Assembly (NCBI GenBank): GCA_051870875.1
Contig: JBJECG010000052.1
Span: 1-25,869, forward strand
DNA: 25,869 bases
Source: Aphodosoma sp051870875
GTDB taxonomy: Bacteria > Bacteroidota > Bacteroidia > Bacteroidales > Paludibacteraceae
Reading direction: 5' to 3'
Position numbers and translations under genes: made by a program. Shown piece by piece: positions 23,336-25,869 of this stretch; position 1 is the stretch's first letter; every line of letters begins with the position of its first letter. The notes under the pieces are model-generated. The model saw nothing but the letters and a program-made list of their open reading frames with translations. It ran no database searches and had not been told where the DNA came from.

Positions 23336-23336
23336 A

Positions 23337-24677
23337 TTAAAAGAAATTTCCGAATACAAAACCCGATATTGTCGCCATGACGATAACGAGAGCCACATAC
23401 ACAACCGTTTTCTTTGTTCCCAACACGCCACGGATTACCAACATATTCGGCAACGACAACGACGGACCTGCCAACAACAAGGCTAAAGCCGGGCCTTTTC
23501 CCATGCCAGAAGCCAACAAACCTTGAATAATCGGAACTTCGGTCAGAGTGGCGAAATACATGAATGCTCCGGTAAAGCTGGCAAAGAAATTGGATAATAG
23601 CGAATTACCACCGACTGCCCATTCTATCCAACTGTTCGGGACAATGCCTGCAATAGCCGTATTGTCATGCGTCGAACCAAGCAGGAATCCCGCCGTCACC
23701 ACACCGATAGCCAGCAACGGCATAATCTGTTTGGCGAAGCCCCATGAGGCAAATGCCCATTCCTTGTTTTCTTCATCCCGTTTATCAAACAAGAGAATGA
23801 CGGAAAGGGCGGTAATCGCCACAATCATCGGCACAAGCGGAACTAATTTCGCATTGTCGATAAACAGGTTGGCAAGAAGTGCGGAAGCGGCTGTTGCTAC
23901 CGCACCGAGTATCACCCACAGAATACGAAGTTTCAATATTCGGACGAGCGACCAGCACAGCAGAAGCGACAGTGCTCCAACGATGTACCATTTATAAGTG
24001 AAGATACCGTACCACAGTCCTGTGTCGGAAGCGGATGGTGCGCCCCAGTTGGCAAATACAAGGATGAGTACCAGCGTGAAGAAATGGAACGAAGTCTGCC
24101 ACATCGGGCGTTTTTCGGGCGGAGGGACAATATTCATCTGTTCCTCTTTCTTGGCTTTCTCTTCCTTGCGGAATATGAAAGACATAGCCAACCCGATAAC
24201 AACAGAGAACAGTACCGCCCCGACAACCCGTGCCACACCCATTTCAAAACCCAGAATCCGTGCCGTCAGGATAATCGACAGAATGCTGATTGCCGGACCC
24301 GAATATAGAAAGGCTATTGCCGGACCCAATCCCGCGCCCCGTTTGTATATGCTGGTGAAGAGCGGCAGAATGGTACATGAGCATACGGCAAGAATACCGC
24401 CCGAAACAGCTGCAACCGTGTAGGAAAGCCATTTCCTGGCATTTGCGCCAAAGTATTTCAGCACAGAGCCCTGACTGACGAATACGGCGATGACACCCGC
24501 AATGAAGAAAGCAGGCAGCAGGCACAACACGACGTGTTCCCGCGCATACCATTTCGCAAGGTCAAGTGTAGCATATACGGCAGTCATAAACCGTTCGCTT
24601 CCGAGCGGCAGGAAGAAGACCGCCGTGAATACCGCGATAATCCAAGACAGGATTTTCAGTTCCTTTTTCGTGTCCAT
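23337..24677 (-). CDS. COG0701 permease (putative metalloid or metal efflux)
   Basis: The 446-residue protein has about ten membrane helices in two similar halves separated by a charged loop (about 170-190, FRKEEKAKKEEQ). The conserved half-motifs are VCSCTILPLFTSIYKRGAG and FLYSGPAISI (about 98-132), with a CSC triad at Cys99/Cys101, and the second-half TEVPIIQGLLASGMGKGPA with LAGPSLSLPNM. This is the COG0701/DUF318 permease family, which includes ArsP organoarsenical exporters and Cu/Zn efflux proteins. It begins 9 nt after the thioredoxin-like gene, so the three genes form an operon. Arsenic fits the neighbouring ArsG-like gene, but the substrate is inferred. Confidence 0.88.
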   Translation of the reverse strand: MDTKKELKILSWIIAVFTAVFFLPLGSERFMTAVYATLDLAKWYAREHVVLCLLPAFFIAGVIAVFVSQGSVLKYFGANARKWLSYTVAAVSGGILAVCSCTILPLFTSIYKRGAGLGPAIAFLYSGPAISILSIILTARILGFEMGVARVVGAVLFSVVIGLAMSFIFRKEEKAKKEEQMNIVPPPEKRPMWQTSFHFFTLVLILVFANWGAPSASDTGLWYGIFTYKWYIVGALSLLLCWSLVRILKLRILWVILGAVATAASALLANLFIDNAKLVPLVPMIVAITALSVILLFDKRDEENKEWAFASWGFAKQIMPLLAIGVVTAGFLLGSTHDNTAIAGIVPNSWIEWAVGGNSLLSNFFASFTGAFMYFATLTEVPIIQGLLASGMGKGPALALLLAGPSLSLPNMLVIRGVLGTKKTVVYVALVIVMATISGFVFGNFF

Positions 24678-24686
24678 AGGCGTGCC

Positions 24687-25064
24687 TTAAATACCAAGTA
24701 TCTGTTTTATCTCACTCTCGGAGGGAACATGACCTTTTATTTTCACAGTTCCGTCCACTACGACAGCGGGTGTTCCCATAACATTATAGCTCATGATTTC
24801 TGTAATATCCTCAATCTTCGTGAGTTTCACATCGAGATTGTTCTCGTTGATTACTTTCTCGATAACCTGATAGGTCGTCTTGCATTTGGCGCATCCCGGA
24901 CCCAATATTTTGATTTCTTTCACGTCCGCTTTTGTTGTAGCAGGCTTGTTTTCGCAACAACATGAGGCTGCCGGCTTTTCCGTTTCCTCTATAATCAGGT
25001 TGTCGCTGCATGAGCAGGGCTTCGGAGAGAATAACGACGCCCAAAATCCCTTTTTGTTTTCCAT
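24687..25064 (-). CDS. Thioredoxin-like protein with Cys-rich N-terminal head
   Basis: Residues about 50-125 form a small thioredoxin-fold domain: IKILGPGCAKCKTTYQV with redox Cys58 and Cys61, and the cis-Pro loop MGTPAVVVDG (Pro99). It belongs to the short redox-active-disulfide type often found with COG0701 permeases. Unusually, the first 45 residues carry five more cysteines: CSC at 17-19 and CCC at 35-37. No signal peptide is present. The product may pass electrons from the DsbD-like membrane protein or bind the thiophilic metalloid or metal before export; that is inference. It lies 9 nt before the permease start. Confidence 0.85.
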   Translation of the reverse strand: MENKKGFWASLFSPKPCSCSDNLIIEETEKPAASCCCENKPATTKADVKEIKILGPGCAKCKTTYQVIEKVINENNLDVKLTKIEDITEIMSYNVMGTPAVVVDGTVKIKGHVPSESEIKQILGI

Positions 25065-25078
25065 TTTCTTTGAATGTT

Positions 25079-25144
25079 TTATAATAATACATTGAATAAA
25101 TACCCTGCAATCACCGCTGTAAGAAATATTACAGCAATAATCAT
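25079..25144 (-). CDS. Possible 21-residue membrane peptide between efflux genes
   Basis: An ATG at 25144 opens MIIAVIFLTAVIAGYLFNVLL and stops at 25079. The peptide is a single hydrophobic helix. It starts 13 nt after the ArsG-like stop and ends 14 nt before the thioredoxin-like start, filling the gap of an otherwise tight operon. No homologue is known to me. Confidence 0.3.
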   Translation of the reverse strand: MIIAVIFLTAVIAGYLFNVLL

Positions 25145-25157
25145 TATTACTAATTTT

Positions 25158-25868
25158 TTACGGAAAATACATTATTATGCAATAATATATGCCGATAAGG
25201 ACAAATACACCCCCGACAATCCGGTTCAGCCATTTCTGAACCGTCTGCATCCTGCCGTAAAAACTGCCGATGTGCTGTACGCAGAATGCCAATATCCAAG
25301 CAACTATCAAAACAGGCAATGCGGTAGCGACAGCGAAAAGTACGGGTAACAAATAACCAAGGGTTGCGGTGGCAGACATCGGTATCAGCATACCGAAATA
25401 GAACACACCGCTTGTAGGGCAAAACGCCATTGCGAACAGCATTCCGAGCAGAAGCGCACCAAAGCCACCTTTACGTGCCAAGCCATCACCATTTCCTTTG
25501 AAACCGAAGGATGGCAGTTTGAGTTTGTCGCCGAACAGCATAAACACTCCTATAATCACCAGTGCAGGGCCGAGAATCAATTCACCGTATTTGCCGATGA
25601 ACTTCTGGATACCGAACAGGCTTGTCCCCTCTCTCAATATCAGTATCAGCACGATTCCCAATACGGTGTAGGCAATAACACGTCCGAGTGTGTATAAAAG
25701 GCCGTTCCTGAAAATCCTGCGACGGCTTTCAATGTCCTTGCCGATAAATCCGATTGCGGCTATATTCGTAGCCAAAGGACATGGAGATATTGCCGTGAGC
25801 AGTCCCAACAGGAATGCAGTCAAAGCAGGAGTTGTGCTGCTATCCAACAATGTCTGTAACCATTCCAT
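25158..25868 (-). CDS. DsbD/CcdA-like membrane protein, ArsG type
   Basis: The 236-residue protein starts MEWLQTLLDSSTTPALTAF at the right edge; an earlier start outside the window cannot be excluded. It has six or seven membrane helices and the DsbD/CcdA core: SPCPLATN (Cys30) and AMAFCPTSGVFYFGM (Cys150), the membrane cysteine pair that carries reducing electrons. Bacteroidota proteins of this type beside arsenic genes are named ArsG and reported as aromatic arsenical efflux permeases. It is the first visible gene of the operon thioredoxin-permease; an arsR-type regulator would be expected further upstream. Direct efflux versus electron transfer to the thioredoxin-like protein is not settled by the sequence. 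Confidence 0.82.
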   Translation of the reverse strand: MEWLQTLLDSSTTPALTAFLLGLLTAISPCPLATNIAAIGFIGKDIESRRRIFRNGLLYTLGRVIAYTVLGIVLILILREGTSLFGIQKFIGKYGELILGPALVIIGVFMLFGDKLKLPSFGFKGNGDGLARKGGFGALLLGMLFAMAFCPTSGVFYFGMLIPMSATATLGYLLPVLFAVATALPVLIVAWILAFCVQHIGSFYGRMQTVQKWLNRIVGGVFVLIGIYYCIIMYFP

Positions 25869-25869
25869 A

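Noticed and set aside
1..25869. CRISPR arrays and tRNA genes
   Set aside because: No regularly spaced short repeats and no cloverleaf with a CCA-proximal TTC loop were found by eye; a computational scan could still reveal one.

Overview
The window is a chromosomal segment of a Bacteroidales bacterium (phylum Bacteroidota). This rests on the TAnnTTTG-type promoter elements, the lack of Shine-Dalgarno sites, a GldJ-like lipoprotein, secreted proteins ending in type IX secretion (T9SS)-like tails, and family members of Bacteroidales type (pRiA4b-ORF3 protein next to miaA, amidase next to an MCE protein, DnaA, AsnS). The genus cannot be fixed from sequence alone; a gut or oral anaerobe is likely.

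Layout. 1-600: the start of a YihY/BrkB membrane protein gene and the RNase P RNA gene, both on the minus strand. 681-5910: an accessory block bounded by two 233-bp, nearly identical direct repeats. Each repeat carries the 5' end of the same membrane-protein gene. The left copy is broken and runs into a decayed transposase; the right copy is intact. Between them lie a papain-type secreted protease and a second secreted protein, both with T9SS-like C-terminal domains. 6017-14340: core genes on the plus strand: cell-wall amidase, MCE/MlaD protein, dnaA, a pRiA4b-ORF3 protein, miaA, a LysE-type exporter and nadE, in two or three operons with recognisable promoters and one clear terminator.

14520-17320: a phage-derived lysis-like cassette on the minus strand (106-aa protein, T7-lysozyme-type amidase, membrane coiled-coil protein, a lipoprotein-like gene nested in its 3' end, and a 46-aa protein). 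A small helix-turn-helix gene diverges from it. No capsid, tail, integrase or packaging genes accompany it. 17549-19215: folP followed by an omega-amidase-like nitrilase (minus strand). 19481-22562: gldJ-like gene and asnS (plus strand).

22563-25868: a very long hairpin, a decayed IS481-type transposase, and the distal part of a metalloid or arsenic efflux operon on the minus strand: an ArsG/DsbD-like membrane protein, a possible 21-aa membrane peptide, a Cys-rich thioredoxin-like protein and a COG0701 permease. Any regulator and upstream genes would lie beyond the right edge.

The least ordinary parts are the repeat-bounded protease block, which could collapse to restore one intact gene, the stand-alone lysis cassette with a 221-nt out-of-phase gene overlap, and the efflux cluster whose thioredoxin carries an extra cysteine-rich head.
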